From: Arthrobacter psychrolactophilus | GTDB taxonomy: Bacteria; Actinomycetota; Actinomycetes; Actinomycetales; Micrococcaceae | Reading direction: 5' to 3' | DNA: 64,000 nt | NCBI RefSeq assembly: GCF_003219795.1 | Contig: NZ_QJVC01000003.1 | Coordinates: forward strand, 124,001-188,000 | Shown: one piece after another, positions 1-8,113 of the stretch | How the letters are laid out: each line of letters begins with the position of its first letter | Position numbering within the stretch: the first letter of the stretch is position 1 | Program-made: the position numbers and the translations under genes | The notes under the pieces: generated by a model | What the model saw: the letters and a program-made list of their open reading frames with translations, nothing else | What the model was told of the DNA's origin: nothing | Databases searched by the model: none

Positions 1-2171
1 CTACGCACCTCGGAACGGGTCAAATATAGCCGCTCGCGGGCACGTGTCAGCCCCACATAGGCCAAGCGCCGTTCCTCCGCCAATTCCTTGGGGTCGGTGG
101 CAGAACGGGAATGCGGGAAAATTCCGTGCTCCATACCCGTCAGGAACACCACCGGAAACTCCAGTCCTTTGGCCGTGTGCAGCGTCATGAGTGTCACGAC
201 ACCGAGCCGCTTTGCCTCGGCCACCGCCGCCGCAGCCTCGGCTTCGGAGCCACCGGGTGCGTCGGGGATCTGGTCGGCATCGGCCACAAGCGAGACCTGT
301 TCCAGGAACTCCCCCAGCGTCCCCTCCGGGTTCTCCTGCCCAAATTCACGCACGACGGCGAGAAGTTCAGCCAGGTTCTCAACGCGCGACTCATCCTGTG
401 GATCAGAACTGTTACGCAAAGCCTCGAGGTAGCCGGTCTGCTCTAGGACAGCTTCCAGCGCGGTGGCCGGGCTGGCTGTCGCAGCAACCTCGCCAAGGTC
501 AGACATCATCTTGGCAAAAGCGTTGACGGCGTTGAGCGAACGCGAGGCAATGCCGGGAGCCTCATCGGCGCGCGCCAAGGCGGCCGAGAACGATACCCGT
601 TCCCGTTCCGCCAGAGCCGCAACGGCACCTTCGGCACGGTCGCCAATCCCACGCTTGGGTTCGTTGAGAATTCTGCGCAGGTTGACGTCGTCATCCGGGT
701 TAACGAGGGCACGCAGGTATGCCAGGGCGTCCTTGATTTCCTTACGCTCGTAGAAGCGGGTGCCACCGACTACGCGATACGGCAGCCCCACCCGGACCAG
801 AATGTCTTCGATAGCGCGGGACTGAGCGTTAGTGCGGTAGAAAATGGCGACATCGCCGGGACGGATCTCCGTCTCATCTTGGAGCCGATCGATCTCCTTG
901 GCTATGAAACGGGCTTCCTCATGCTCGGATTCGGCCACATAGCCAACGATCTTTTCGCCGTCGCCCTCGGCCGTCCACAGGTGCTTCTCCCGGCGGTTCG
1001 GGTTTCGGGCGATCACGGCGTTGGCGGCGCTGAGAATGTTTTGCGTGGAACGGTAATTCTGCTCCAACTTAATGGTGTCCGCGGAGGGGTAGTCCTGCTC
1101 GAACTCGACAATGTTGCGAATATCCGCGCCACGGAAGGCATAAATGGACTGATCGGAATCGCCCACCACCGTCAGCTGCGCCGGTTCCACGGAATCGTCC
1201 GCATCGGTGCCAACAATCTCCTTGACCAAGGCGTACTGGGCGTGGTTGGTGTCCTGGTACTCGTCCACCAGCACGTGACGGAAACGGCGTCGGTAGTACT
1301 CGGCAACACCAGGGAAGGCCCGGAACATGTACACGGTCTGGGCGATGAGATCGTCAAAGTCCATGGCGTTGGCCTGGCGCAGGCGCTGCGTGTAACCCTT
1401 GTATACCTCGGCCACGGCGGCCGCGAAGGGGTCGTTGAAGTTCGTGTTCATGGAGTTTTCATCGTCATCGATGAGCTCGTTTTTCAGCGCCGAGATCTTG
1501 TGCATGATGGCCTTGGGCGCGAATTTTTTCGGGTCCAGATCCAGACCCTTGGACACGAGGGTGATGAGGCGCAGGGAATCAGCGGAGTCATAGATAGAGA
1601 AGTTGGTATTGAGACCGATGACCTTGGCCTCACGGCGCAAGATCCGCACGCAAGACGAGTGGAAGGTGGAGATCCACATGGTCTTCGCGGCGTCACCGAT
1701 CAAAGCCTCGATGCGTTCGCGCATTTCGGCCGCGGCCTTGTTGGTGAAGGTGATGGCCAGAATCTGCCCCGGATGCGACTGCCCCGTAGCCAGCAGATAA
1801 GCGATCCTGTGGCTCAAAACACGGGTCTTGCCCGAGCCGGCACCCGCCACAATCAAGAGCGGACCGCCCGAGTGCACCACGGCAGCTTCCTGCTGCGGAT
1901 TCATCCCTTCGAGCAATTCCGCCGGATCCGGCCAACGCCGCGAGGACGGCAATCCCGGGCCGCCATAACTGGCCCCCGCGGCAACCTCGGACCCAGCAAA
2001 TTCCGCCCCGCCGTCACCGTCGGGCGGCACAGGAACTCCGCCGGCCTCGCCAAATTCGGGCGCGTCGGCACCCGGATCGTCCTGCTCAAAGGGTTGCCAG
2101 AGCGGCAGCCCGGCCCCTGCGCTGAACGTCGGCTTGGGCTTTTCGGGGTAAGGGTCAAACAACATATCCAT
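1..2171 (-). CDS. pcrA: ATP-dependent DNA helicase PcrA/UvrD, C-terminus cut by window edge
   Basis: Superfamily 1 3'-5' helicase of DNA repair and plasmid or replication-fork processing. About 723 residues are visible and no stop is reached before base 1, so the C-terminus lies outside the window. Read on the minus strand it shows the SF1 motifs in order: a Q-motif (LNPQQ-like, GMNPQQEAA), Walker A GAGSGKT near residue 110, TFTNKAA, DEYQDTN, QSIYAFRGAD, QNYRS, TLHTAKGLEFP and GLTRARERL. The N-terminus carries about 95 acidic, Pro/Gly-rich residues ahead of the Q-motif, an extension seen in actinobacterial PcrA. Two in-frame ATGs lie six bases apart (2171 and 2165); I chose the upstream one, and neither has a strong ribosome site. 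The family call is certain; PcrA rather than another UvrD paralogue is inferred from motif order and overall similarity. Confidence 0.93.
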   Translation of the reverse strand, partial: MDMLFDPYPEKPKPTFSAGAGLPLWQPFEQDDPGADAPEFGEAGGVPVPPDGDGGAEFAGSEVAAGASYGGPGLPSSRRWPDPAELLEGMNPQQEAAVVHSGGPLLIVAGAGSGKTRVLSHRIAYLLATGQSHPGQILAITFTNKAAAEMRERIEALIGDAAKTMWISTFHSSCVRILRREAKVIGLNTNFSIYDSADSLRLITLVSKGLDLDPKKFAPKAIMHKISALKNELIDDDENSMNTNFNDPFAAAVAEVYKGYTQRLRQANAMDFDDLIAQTVYMFRAFPGVAEYYRRRFRHVLVDEYQDTNHAQYALVKEIVGTDADDSVEPAQLTVVGDSDQSIYAFRGADIRNIVEFEQDYPSADTIKLEQNYRSTQNILSAANAVIARNPNRREKHLWTAEGDGEKIVGYVAESEHEEARFIAKEIDRLQDETEIRPGDVAIFYRTNAQSRAIEDILVRVGLPYRVVGGTRFYERKEIKDALAYLRALVNPDDDVNLRRILNEPKRGIGDRAEGAVAALAERERVSFSAALARADEAPGIASRSLNAVNAFAKMMSDLGEVAATASPATALEAVLEQTGYLEALRNSSDPQDESRVENLAELLAVVREFGQENPEGTLGEFLEQVSLVADADQIPDAPGGSEAEAAAAVAEAKRLGVVTLMTLHTAKGLEFPVVFLTGMEHGIFPHSRSATDPKELAEERRLAYVGLTRARERLYLTRSEVR

Positions 2172-2229
2172 GGTGAGATCCAGTCTAGTTCGCCCCACCA
2201 ACATTCCTCACTCCGCCCTACGTGAAAAG

Positions 2230-3084
2230 CTACGCCGGCAGCGCACCGCCTTCTAGTGCGATCTTGAGCTGCGCCACCGCACCGGCTGGCCCGGCCAGGA
2301 ACCAGTTCAGCCCATCGACAAGCACGACGGCGGTGTCCCCGCCGGCCGCACGCACGATCCCCTTACCCGGGAGCCAGTCCCAGGACGGGCAGCTGTGTTG
2401 GAACCAGGCACCGAGTTCGCCCTGCGCAACGCGGGAGAGATCACAGGATCCCGAACCCATCATGCGCAACGTGGCCGGCAAAACCGCGGCGCGCTGCCAT
2501 GGCTCGGCAGCTTGGGGCTGTGCCAACCAGCCCGGGTGAATATAACTTCCGGCACATAACTGCGAAATGTCATCCCGGGTATCCACTGTGATTGCCGCAC
2601 CGTTGAGCGTTGCGGGATGTTCGCTGCCACCCATCCACAGTTTGTCTTCCTCGTGCTGATACACAGCGCCGAGAAGTACCTCAGCGTCGGCGAGGGGGTC
2701 CGACGTCGCACTTAAAGAGGAGTCTTCCGGGATCGCGGCGAGGGCCAAGGCCGCGCACCAATAGCGTGAGCCGCTGGCAAAGTTAAAGGTGCCGTCCACG
2801 GGGTCGATGACCCAGCAGCGTCCGGAGCTGCCCTCGAAGCCGGCGCCCTCCTCGCCCAGGATGGAGTCCTCGGGCCGGGCCGCGCGCAAGGCTTCGAAGA
2901 GGTATTTTTCGGCGGCGAGGTCGGCGGCGGTCGCGAAATCGGAGACGCCAGCCTTAATATGGCTGCCGGCACGGAGCTCGGCCAGGCCGCCGGAGCGGAT
3001 CGAATGGGCCAGGGCGCCGGCGTCGCGCAGGAGTTTCGCCGCCAATTCACTGTCGGTGGGCGCTGAGAGGGAAATGTTAGCCAT
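2230..3084 (-). CDS. Inositol monophosphatase family protein
   Basis: A 284-residue Mg2+/Li+-dependent phosphatase of the IMPase/CysQ superfamily. Visible metal-binding signatures are LGEEGAG (the GEE loop), WVIDPVDGTFNFASG (the DPxDGT motif) and a C-terminal CPSWDW motif that supplies the last metal ligand. The length is normal for the family. The substrate cannot be read from sequence: myo-inositol-1-phosphate, histidinol phosphate and 3'-phosphoadenosine phosphate are all used by family members. The ATG at 3084 follows a GGTGGAG ribosome site. It is divergent from the membrane protein at 3117, with only 32 bases between the starts, so promoters must overlap or lie within the genes. Confidence 0.88.
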   Translation of the reverse strand: MANISLSAPTDSELAAKLLRDAGALAHSIRSGGLAELRAGSHIKAGVSDFATAADLAAEKYLFEALRAARPEDSILGEEGAGFEGSSGRCWVIDPVDGTFNFASGSRYWCAALALAAIPEDSSLSATSDPLADAEVLLGAVYQHEEDKLWMGGSEHPATLNGAAITVDTRDDISQLCAGSYIHPGWLAQPQAAEPWQRAAVLPATLRMMGSGSCDLSRVAQGELGAWFQHSCPSWDWLPGKGIVRAAGGDTAVVLVDGLNWFLAGPAGAVAQLKIALEGGALPA

Positions 3085-3116
3085 GGCTCCACCCTAATCT
3101 GGGCGATAATGATTTC

Positions 3117-3743
3117 ATGGCTAAAACTCCCGCTCAGCGCGCTGCAAAACATGGCGAATCCGCCACCCCACCGCAGACCCCCGTGGTTAACACGAGCACT
3201 CAGCGCTCCCCGCAAAAGGCGCAGGGCAACGCGAACCTGATCCTGATCGCCGGCTCAGCGGCCAGCCTGCTCTTGTTTTGGTACTTCCACATGCTCACGC
3301 TGCAGCAGCTGACAGACCTCTCCGACGGTCTCGCCATGCCGCAGTCGATGGTGTTTGGTTTCGATATGGCGCACGTTGAGGCGCTGCGCTCCGCCATGGA
3401 CGCCGACGCCCTGGGCCAGCTCAATTACGTGCAGAAGACGGCCGGCACCTTATTCGCGCTGGTCTTTGCCTTCTCCGCCATGACCATGATCGCCATGAAT
3501 GTCGCCAAGAAGGCCGTGCGGTGGGTCTTGTGGGCCTTCCCGATTCTCTTCGCCGGCATCTCCCTGTGGGGCAACGCGAGCATCGACGCCATGCTGGGTG
3601 CCGAAACCTTGAGCGCGGGCGCCGTCACCTTGCCCTCCACGCTGGTCTCGCTGAGCTGGTTACTGCTGGCCCTGACCCTGCTCAGCATCGCCGTGGCATT
3701 GTTCCTGAGCCGGCGTAAGAAGCCCGCCCCGACCCAGTCCTAA
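3117..3743 (+). CDS. Hypothetical four-helix membrane protein
   Basis: A 208-residue protein I do not recognise. The first 35 residues are polar and Thr/Gln/Pro-rich. Predicted membrane segments lie near residues 38-58, 105-125, 130-150 and 168-193, and the C-terminus is basic (SRRKKPAP). Between helices 1 and 2 is a 45-residue soluble segment rich in Asp, Met and Leu. The gene is followed directly by a strong rho-independent terminator, so it is probably transcribed alone. No enzymatic motif is visible. Confidence 0.75.
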   Translation: MAKTPAQRAAKHGESATPPQTPVVNTSTQRSPQKAQGNANLILIAGSAASLLLFWYFHMLTLQQLTDLSDGLAMPQSMVFGFDMAHVEALRSAMDADALGQLNYVQKTAGTLFALVFAFSAMTMIAMNVAKKAVRWVLWAFPILFAGISLWGNASIDAMLGAETLSAGAVTLPSTLVSLSWLLLALTLLSIAVALFLSRRKKPAPTQS

Positions 3744-3779
3744 CGAGCGGGTCCCGGCACCGGGACCCGCTCGTTTTTT
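3743..3779 (+). terminator. Rho-independent terminator
   Basis: A perfect 14-base-pair GC-rich stem (3743-3756 with 3761-3774), a four-base loop and six T residues. It begins just after the stop of the membrane protein gene and ends 35 bases before the tRNA. Confidence 0.92.
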
Positions 3780-3798
3780 GCATGCCTGCCTCGTCCGC

Positions 3799-3804
3799 TA
3801 GGCT
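3799..3804 (+). promoter_or_regulatory. Possible -10 hexamer for tRNA-Arg
   Basis: TAGGCT, a common actinobacterial -10 form, ends ten bases before the first base of the mature tRNA. No clear -35 is visible. The assignment rests on position only. Confidence 0.35.
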
Positions 3805-3813
3805 TGGTGACGC

Positions 3814-3885
3814 GCCTCTGTAGTCCAATGGATAAGACAGCCCTCTCCTAAAGGGCAGATCCGGGTTCGATCCCCGGCGGGGGCA
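3814..3885 (+). tRNA. tRNA-Arg (anticodon CCT)
   Basis: Seventy-two bases fold as a cloverleaf. The acceptor GCCTCTG pairs with CGGGGGC, including two G-U pairs. The D-arm contains AATGGATAA, the anticodon stem is GCCCT/AGGGC with loop CTCCTAA, and the T-arm is CCGGG-TTCGATC-CCCGG. The anticodon CCT reads AGG codons. The discriminator base is A and the CCA end is not encoded. The next gene starts 26 bases downstream. Confidence 0.95.
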
Positions 3886-3911
3886 CTCTTTCAATCGACG
3901 AGGATGGGGCC

Positions 3912-4835
3912 ATGACCTCTGGCTCATCACTGGCAGGCACCGGCCCCTCCCCCACGGGCGGGCGCGGCGTTGCCGCCTCCCTCATCGCCTCGGTGTTATT
4001 CGCCGTCATCTTCCTCCTCGCGGGGCTCTTGCCCGGTTGGGGCGCGGAAGAAGTCTTTGGCTGGCGCATCGTCCTGACGCTCACCACGCTGGGCTGCATC
4101 CTGCCGTTTCTGCCCTCTGCTCGCGCCGAGGCTCGTGCCCTCCTAGTGAAAGTTCGACGGCGGCCAGCACTCCTTGCGCTGGGGGTCTTAGCCTCTGGGC
4201 TGGTCGGCGTGCAGTTGTGGCTGTTCATGTGGGCTCCGCTGCACAATATGGCATTGTCGGTTTCCTTTGGCTATTTCCTACTGCCGCTGAGCATGGTGCT
4301 AGCCGGGCGAGTGTTCTTTGCCGATCGACTCAGCCCCTTGCGCAAACTTGCCGTGGGAGCCGCCGTCGCGGGTGTGGCGCATGAGGCTTTTGCGGCCAGT
4401 GGTTTGGCCTGGCCAACCTTGCTGGTGTGCCTGGGCTACCCGATATATTTTGTCTTGCGCCGGAAGATCGGCTTCGATCACCTGACAGCGTTTGCCTGCG
4501 AGCTGATGGTGTTATTGCCGTTGGGGATCTACTTCATCGTGGCGGGCCCGCACGGTTTAACAGCGAACTCGCTTGGCGCTCAGGGGCTATGGAGCGCCAT
4601 GTCGATCGGCGTGCTGAGCGGGGCGGCCATGGGCCTGTATCTGCTGGCCAGCAAGTGGCTCCCGCTCTCGCTGTTCGGATTACTGGGCTATGTGGAGCCG
4701 CTGCTGTTGCTGCTGGTTTCGCTGTATCTCGGCGAAACCCTTGGCTGGTCGGCGTTGTTCACTTACGGGCCCATCTTTGTGGCGTTGCTCTTCATGAGCC
4801 TAGACAGCCGCCGCCCCACCGGCCTGCCACAATAA
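3912..4835 (+). CDS. EamA/RarD-family membrane transporter
   Basis: A 307-residue integral membrane protein with about ten hydrophobic segments in the two-fold EamA (drug/metabolite transporter) arrangement. The GWRI sequence after the first helix, the early AEEVFGWR segment and the later YFLLPL stretch resemble RarD, whose family members are annotated as chloramphenicol-sensitive proteins or amino-acid exporters. Substrate is unknown. The gene stands alone between the tRNA and a convergent Nudix gene. The ATG at 3912 follows GAGGATGGGG. Confidence 0.82.
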   Translation: MTSGSSLAGTGPSPTGGRGVAASLIASVLFAVIFLLAGLLPGWGAEEVFGWRIVLTLTTLGCILPFLPSARAEARALLVKVRRRPALLALGVLASGLVGVQLWLFMWAPLHNMALSVSFGYFLLPLSMVLAGRVFFADRLSPLRKLAVGAAVAGVAHEAFAASGLAWPTLLVCLGYPIYFVLRRKIGFDHLTAFACELMVLLPLGIYFIVAGPHGLTANSLGAQGLWSAMSIGVLSGAAMGLYLLASKWLPLSLFGLLGYVEPLLLLLVSLYLGETLGWSALFTYGPIFVALLFMSLDSRRPTGLPQ

Positions 4836-4850
4836 CCTCCCCCTCCACTC

Positions 4851-4906
4851 AAACGCCGCATCACTTTACGGCCGTTTTGGGCAACGCCGCACCACTATAC
4901 GGCGTT
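4851..4906. repeat. Two tandem near-identical short palindromes
   Basis: Two units of about 24 bases share the form ACGCCGCAYCACTWTACGGC: 4852-4875 and 4884-4906. The second is a 7-base-pair stem (AACGCCG/CGGCGTT) with a ten-base loop; the first is an imperfect version. They fill the convergent gap between the transporter and the Nudix gene and could act as a weak bidirectional terminator or be REP-like units. Confidence 0.55.
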
Positions 4907-4941
4907 CCCTTTTCAATCGATCAGCTGTGCGACCCCGGCGT

Positions 4942-5676
4942 TCACCCTCGTGGGCGCATGAGCGGCGGGTTGAGCACCGCGCGGACAGGTTCACCGGGGA
5001 CAAACCGTGCCTCATCAGCCAGCCTGAACAGGGCAGCAGGTCGCCCGGCCTCCCCTCCGCTGACGGTGCCGGTATCGACGAGGAAGCCGGGAGTTCCCGT
5101 GGCCTTTCGATGGAAGTTCCGCGGATCCAGGCGAGTGTCCCACACGGCCTCGTACACAGCCCGCAATTGCGCAATCGTGAATTCCTCTCCGCAGAATGCT
5201 GCTCCCAGCGGCGAGTACTCAAGTTTTGAGCGCGCGCGTTCCACGGCGTCGGAGACGATGAGCAGGTGATCAAAGGCCACCTGCAACTCCCCATCGAGCA
5301 GTTTTTGAACGGGATACCACCCGGCACCGGAAGCATCGCTGCCCGCCGCGAGCACGGGAAAGTTCGGCGCCAGCAAGAGGTGCGCCACCGTCAGCACATC
5401 GCCTCGCGGGTCGCGCCCCTGGGGTCCATAGCTATGCAATTGCTCTAGGTAGCCAGGTATCTGCGCAACTCCGGATTCCTCGGCCAATTCCCGAGCCGCA
5501 GCCTCCCGCAGCCCCTCCCCCGGCAAAACAAAACCGCCTGGAAGTGCCAATTCTCCGCAGAAGGGCTCGATGAGGCGAGTGATGAGGAGAACGTGAAGTG
5601 CCCCCTCGTTGACGGTGAGGGCGACGACGTCGACCGTCACAGGAAAGCGAGCAGGGTCTGAATAAGCAGCAGGCAT
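4942..5676 (-). CDS. NrtR-like Nudix-domain transcriptional regulator
   Basis: A 244-residue protein with an N-terminal Nudix fold and a C-terminal winged helix, the layout of NrtR regulators of NAD metabolism. The Nudix-box region runs LALPGGFVLPGEGLREAAARELAEESG near residues 43-70, so the REXXEE core is REL-AEE and may retain catalysis. The C-terminal half (FDHLLIVSDAVERARSKLEYSPLG, then EEFTIAQLRAVYEAVWDTRLDPRNF) is the typical NrtR DNA-binding segment. In characterised NrtR proteins ADP-ribose or a related nucleotide is the effector; that is family knowledge. It is divergent from the SPFH/NAD-kinase-like pair, with two operator-like palindromes between, so autoregulation and control of that pair are likely. 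Confidence 0.85.
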   Translation of the reverse strand: MPAAYSDPARFPVTVDVVALTVNEGALHVLLITRLIEPFCGELALPGGFVLPGEGLREAAARELAEESGVAQIPGYLEQLHSYGPQGRDPRGDVLTVAHLLLAPNFPVLAAGSDASGAGWYPVQKLLDGELQVAFDHLLIVSDAVERARSKLEYSPLGAAFCGEEFTIAQLRAVYEAVWDTRLDPRNFHRKATGTPGFLVDTGTVSGGEAGRPAALFRLADEARFVPGEPVRAVLNPPLMRPRG

Positions 5677-5693
5677 AGAACCAGCTTAAACAC

Positions 5694-5714
5694 TTATCGT
5701 CATATTGACAATAA
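5694..5714. promoter_or_regulatory. Operator-like palindrome O1 (proposed NrtR site)
   Basis: An inverted repeat of TTATCGTCA and TGACAATAA around a TAT centre, with one mismatch in symmetry. It begins 18 bases upstream of the Nudix regulator start and shares its half-site with O2. Confidence 0.75.
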
Positions 5715-5735
5715 ATCGAAATGTGCCGTACGCTG

Positions 5736-5762
5736 TTGTTATCGTCAAATTGACGATAACAA
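5736..5762. promoter_or_regulatory. Operator-like perfect palindrome O2 (proposed NrtR site)
   Basis: A perfect 27-base palindrome: half-site TTGTTATCGTCAA, a central A, then its exact reverse complement. It ends 17 bases before the SPFH start codon and overlaps the zone just upstream of the AAGGAG ribosome site, a position suited to repression of the SPFH/NAD-kinase-like pair. O1 and O2 centres are about 45 bases apart, close to four helical turns. Confidence 0.82.
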
Positions 5763-5778
5763 CGAGAAGGAGCATCTC

Positions 5779-6810
5779 ATGGCCACCATCAAACGCTACC
5801 CCTGGATCAGCCACTTCCTCGGCAGCCCCACCGGATACGTCGTCCACCTGCAGAAGGGCACCGTCCGCCACCAAGGCGTTGGCCAGGCATTTTGGTTCCG
5901 CCCCGCATCCTCGGTCTTGAGCGAGGTCCCCGTGGACGATCAGGAACTGCCCATCCTCTTCCACGCCATCACGAACGATCATCAGGACGTCAGCGTCCAG
6001 GCCAATGTCACCTACCGCTTCAACGACCCGGTCTCGGTCGCCAGCCGTTTGGACTTTGCCCTCCAGCCCAGCGGGACAGCCACCATGGCCGGCCGCGAAC
6101 AGGTGGCCACCATCATCGGCCAGCTCTGCCAGAGCCACGCGATCGACCAGATCGCCACAACCACGCTGGCGCAAGCGCTGCAACGAGGGGTCAGCGAGCT
6201 GCGCAATCTCCTCACGGGGGCACTGCAGACCGATAGCCGCCTGATCTCCACGGGTATTGAAATCCTCGGCGTCCAGGTCCTCGCGGTCCGGCCCGAGTCC
6301 GACGTCGAACGAGCCCTGCAGACTCCGGTGCGCGAACAGCTTCAGGCCGACGCTGACAAGGCCGTGTACGAACGCCGGGCTGTCGCCGTGGAGCGCGAGC
6401 GGACCATTTCGGAAAACGAGATGGCGAGCAAGATTGAATTGGCCGCCCGTCGCGAGCACCTCGTGGCGCAGGAAGGCGCCAACGCCCGCCGTCAGGCCGA
6501 GGAAGTTGCCGCCGCCGGACTCATTCAGGCCACCGCCGAGGCCGAACGCCAAGGTATCAGCGCCACGGCCGAGGCCCATCAGCTCAAGCTGGTCGGTGAA
6601 GCGGCCGCCGCCCGCGAAGCCGCCACGATGGCCGTCTACAAGGACATGGATCAGGCAACCTTGCTGGCCTTGGCCTTCCGCGAGGCCGCCGCATCACTGC
6701 CAAACATCAACAATCTGACCATCACCCCGGACCTGCTCAGCGGCGTTCTGGCAGGATTGATGCCGAACACCCCCGCCGATCAAGCCGGCCTGCCCACCCT
6801 AGGAAAGTAA
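5779..6810 (+). CDS. SPFH/Band 7 domain protein without membrane anchor
   Basis: A 343-residue stomatin/prohibitin/flotillin-type protein. The SPFH domain occupies roughly residues 20-190 (VDDQELPILFHAITNDHQD, then VTYRF, then IGQLC). It is followed by a long Ala/Glu/Arg-rich helical segment (about 190-280) of the kind that drives oligomerisation. No N-terminal hydrophobic anchor or signal peptide is present, so it is probably cytoplasmic or peripherally bound. The ATG follows a good AAGGAG site. The next gene starts four bases after the stop, so the two are co-translated and probably act together. Confidence 0.85.
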   Translation: MATIKRYPWISHFLGSPTGYVVHLQKGTVRHQGVGQAFWFRPASSVLSEVPVDDQELPILFHAITNDHQDVSVQANVTYRFNDPVSVASRLDFALQPSGTATMAGREQVATIIGQLCQSHAIDQIATTTLAQALQRGVSELRNLLTGALQTDSRLISTGIEILGVQVLAVRPESDVERALQTPVREQLQADADKAVYERRAVAVERERTISENEMASKIELAARREHLVAQEGANARRQAEEVAAAGLIQATAEAERQGISATAEAHQLKLVGEAAAAREAATMAVYKDMDQATLLALAFREAAASLPNINNLTITPDLLSGVLAGLMPNTPADQAGLPTLGK

Positions 6811-6814
6811 GACC

Positions 6815-7702
6815 ATGGGAAATCCTCGCCTCGTCATCGTCTTCCGGCGCACCGAATTTCAGGAGCTCCTGGACCGGCATGCCACGCCCGGCCAGGCGGA
6901 ATTTTTCCTCCGCACCCGGGGCCGGAACCTGCGCGAGGTGCAGGACCGGCACGAGTCCATCCTGGCCGCCCTGGATAAAATCCGGGCCGCGGTACCTGCC
7001 GAGTGGCGCCGCGCTGAGGTGGAGCGGGCCGATCTCAGCCGCTTCATGTTCACCGGAGATGACCTGATCGCCGTCGTTGGGCAGGACGGACTCGTGGCCA
7101 ATACGGCGAAGTATCTCAGCGGTCAGCCGGTCCTGGGCATCGACCCGGAGATTGGCACGAACGCCGGCATTCTGGTCCGCAACTCCCCCACGGCCGCCGC
7201 CAAGCTCCTCGCCGCAGCAGCGGACCCCGCGGCCCTGCGCTGCCACGAATTGACCATGGTCACGGCCCGCCTCGACGACGGCCAGGAGCTCTCGGCCCTT
7301 AACGAAATTTTTGTGGGCCACTCCTCCCACCAGTCGGCTCACTATCAAATGACGACGCCGGACGGCCGGGTTGAGCGGCAATCGTCCTCTGGCGTGATCA
7401 TCTCCTCAGGGACGGGCGCCACCGGCTGGTCCGCCTCGATCGCCAAGGACCGCGGCGGCCGGGCCCTCCCGGCGCCCAGCGATCCACAACTGGCCTGGTT
7501 TGTCCGCGAGGCTTGGCCCTCCCCGGCAACGGGCGCCACGCTCACGGAAGGCACCCTGGATTCCGGCGACATCTTGCGCATCACGGCAGCCTCGGATCAG
7601 CTGGTGATCTTTGGCGACGGGATGGAAGGCGACAAACTGACCGCTTCGTGGGGTCAGGACATCACGGTCACCCTCAGCACTCGACGCCTGCGCCTGATCT
7701 AA
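6815..7702 (+). CDS. NAD-kinase-like protein (PfkB-unrelated DAGK/NADK fold)
   Basis: A 295-residue protein that keeps landmarks of NAD kinase in altered form. VVGQDGLVANTAKYL stands where GGDGT is expected, GIDPEIGTNAGIL matches the GIN-GxxGFL segment, ALNEIFVG matches the ALN(E/D) strand, and GVIISSGTGATGWSAS matches the STPTGSTAY loop. It lacks the GGDGT glycine pair, so activity as a true NAD kinase is uncertain and the substrate may differ. It is coupled to the SPFH gene (four-base gap) and lies under the proposed NrtR operator, tying the set to NAD(P) or ADP-ribose metabolism by inference. Confidence 0.78.
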   Translation: MGNPRLVIVFRRTEFQELLDRHATPGQAEFFLRTRGRNLREVQDRHESILAALDKIRAAVPAEWRRAEVERADLSRFMFTGDDLIAVVGQDGLVANTAKYLSGQPVLGIDPEIGTNAGILVRNSPTAAAKLLAAAADPAALRCHELTMVTARLDDGQELSALNEIFVGHSSHQSAHYQMTTPDGRVERQSSSGVIISSGTGATGWSASIAKDRGGRALPAPSDPQLAWFVREAWPSPATGATLTEGTLDSGDILRITAASDQLVIFGDGMEGDKLTASWGQDITVTLSTRRLRLI

Positions 7703-7762
7703 ACCACCCTCCGTGGGCACACGCATTCCGTCGCGGCGTTTGCGGCAGGAGATGATGGAACC

Positions 7763-8098
7763 ATGACAATCTTGCGAACCGTGGTGCTCTTTGCGCTGGC
7801 CGCCGTGGCAGAAATAGGCGGCGCCTGGCTGATCTGGCAGGCCGTTCGGGAAGACAAGTCGTGGTGGTGGGCCGGGCTCGGCGTGGTTGTTTTGGGCGCC
7901 TATGGCTTCATCGCGGCCCTGCAGGCCGATGCTAATTTTGGTCGGGTTCTGGCCGCGTACGGCGGGGTTTTCATCGCCGGATCGCTCATCTGGGCCATGA
8001 TTTTTGACAAGTTCAGCCCCGACCGCTGGGACATTATCGGGGCCTTGATCGCCCTGCTCGGCGTCAGCGTCATCATGTTCGCACCCCGCGCCGCCTGA
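7763..8098 (+). CDS. YnfA family (UPF0060) small membrane protein
   Basis: A 111-residue protein with four membrane helices and the family signatures [38 protein letters not shown] and RWDIIGALI. YnfA proteins are small-multidrug-resistance-like membrane proteins of uncertain substrate. The length fits the family exactly. An AGGAG site lies a short distance upstream of the ATG. A Nudix gene follows after 15 bases. Confidence 0.92.
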   Translation: MTILRTVVLFALAAVAEIGGAWLIWQAVREDKSWWWAGLGVVVLGAYGFIAALQADANFGRVLAAYGGVFIAGSLIWAMIFDKFSPDRWDIIGALIALLGVSVIMFAPRAA

Positions 8099-8113
8099 GA
8101 ACGGAGCTCAGGC

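Noticed and set aside
879-2225. Long plus-strand open frame (448 codons)
   Set aside because: It is antisense to pcrA; its His/Gly/Val-rich translation has no domain and arises from GC-biased third positions.
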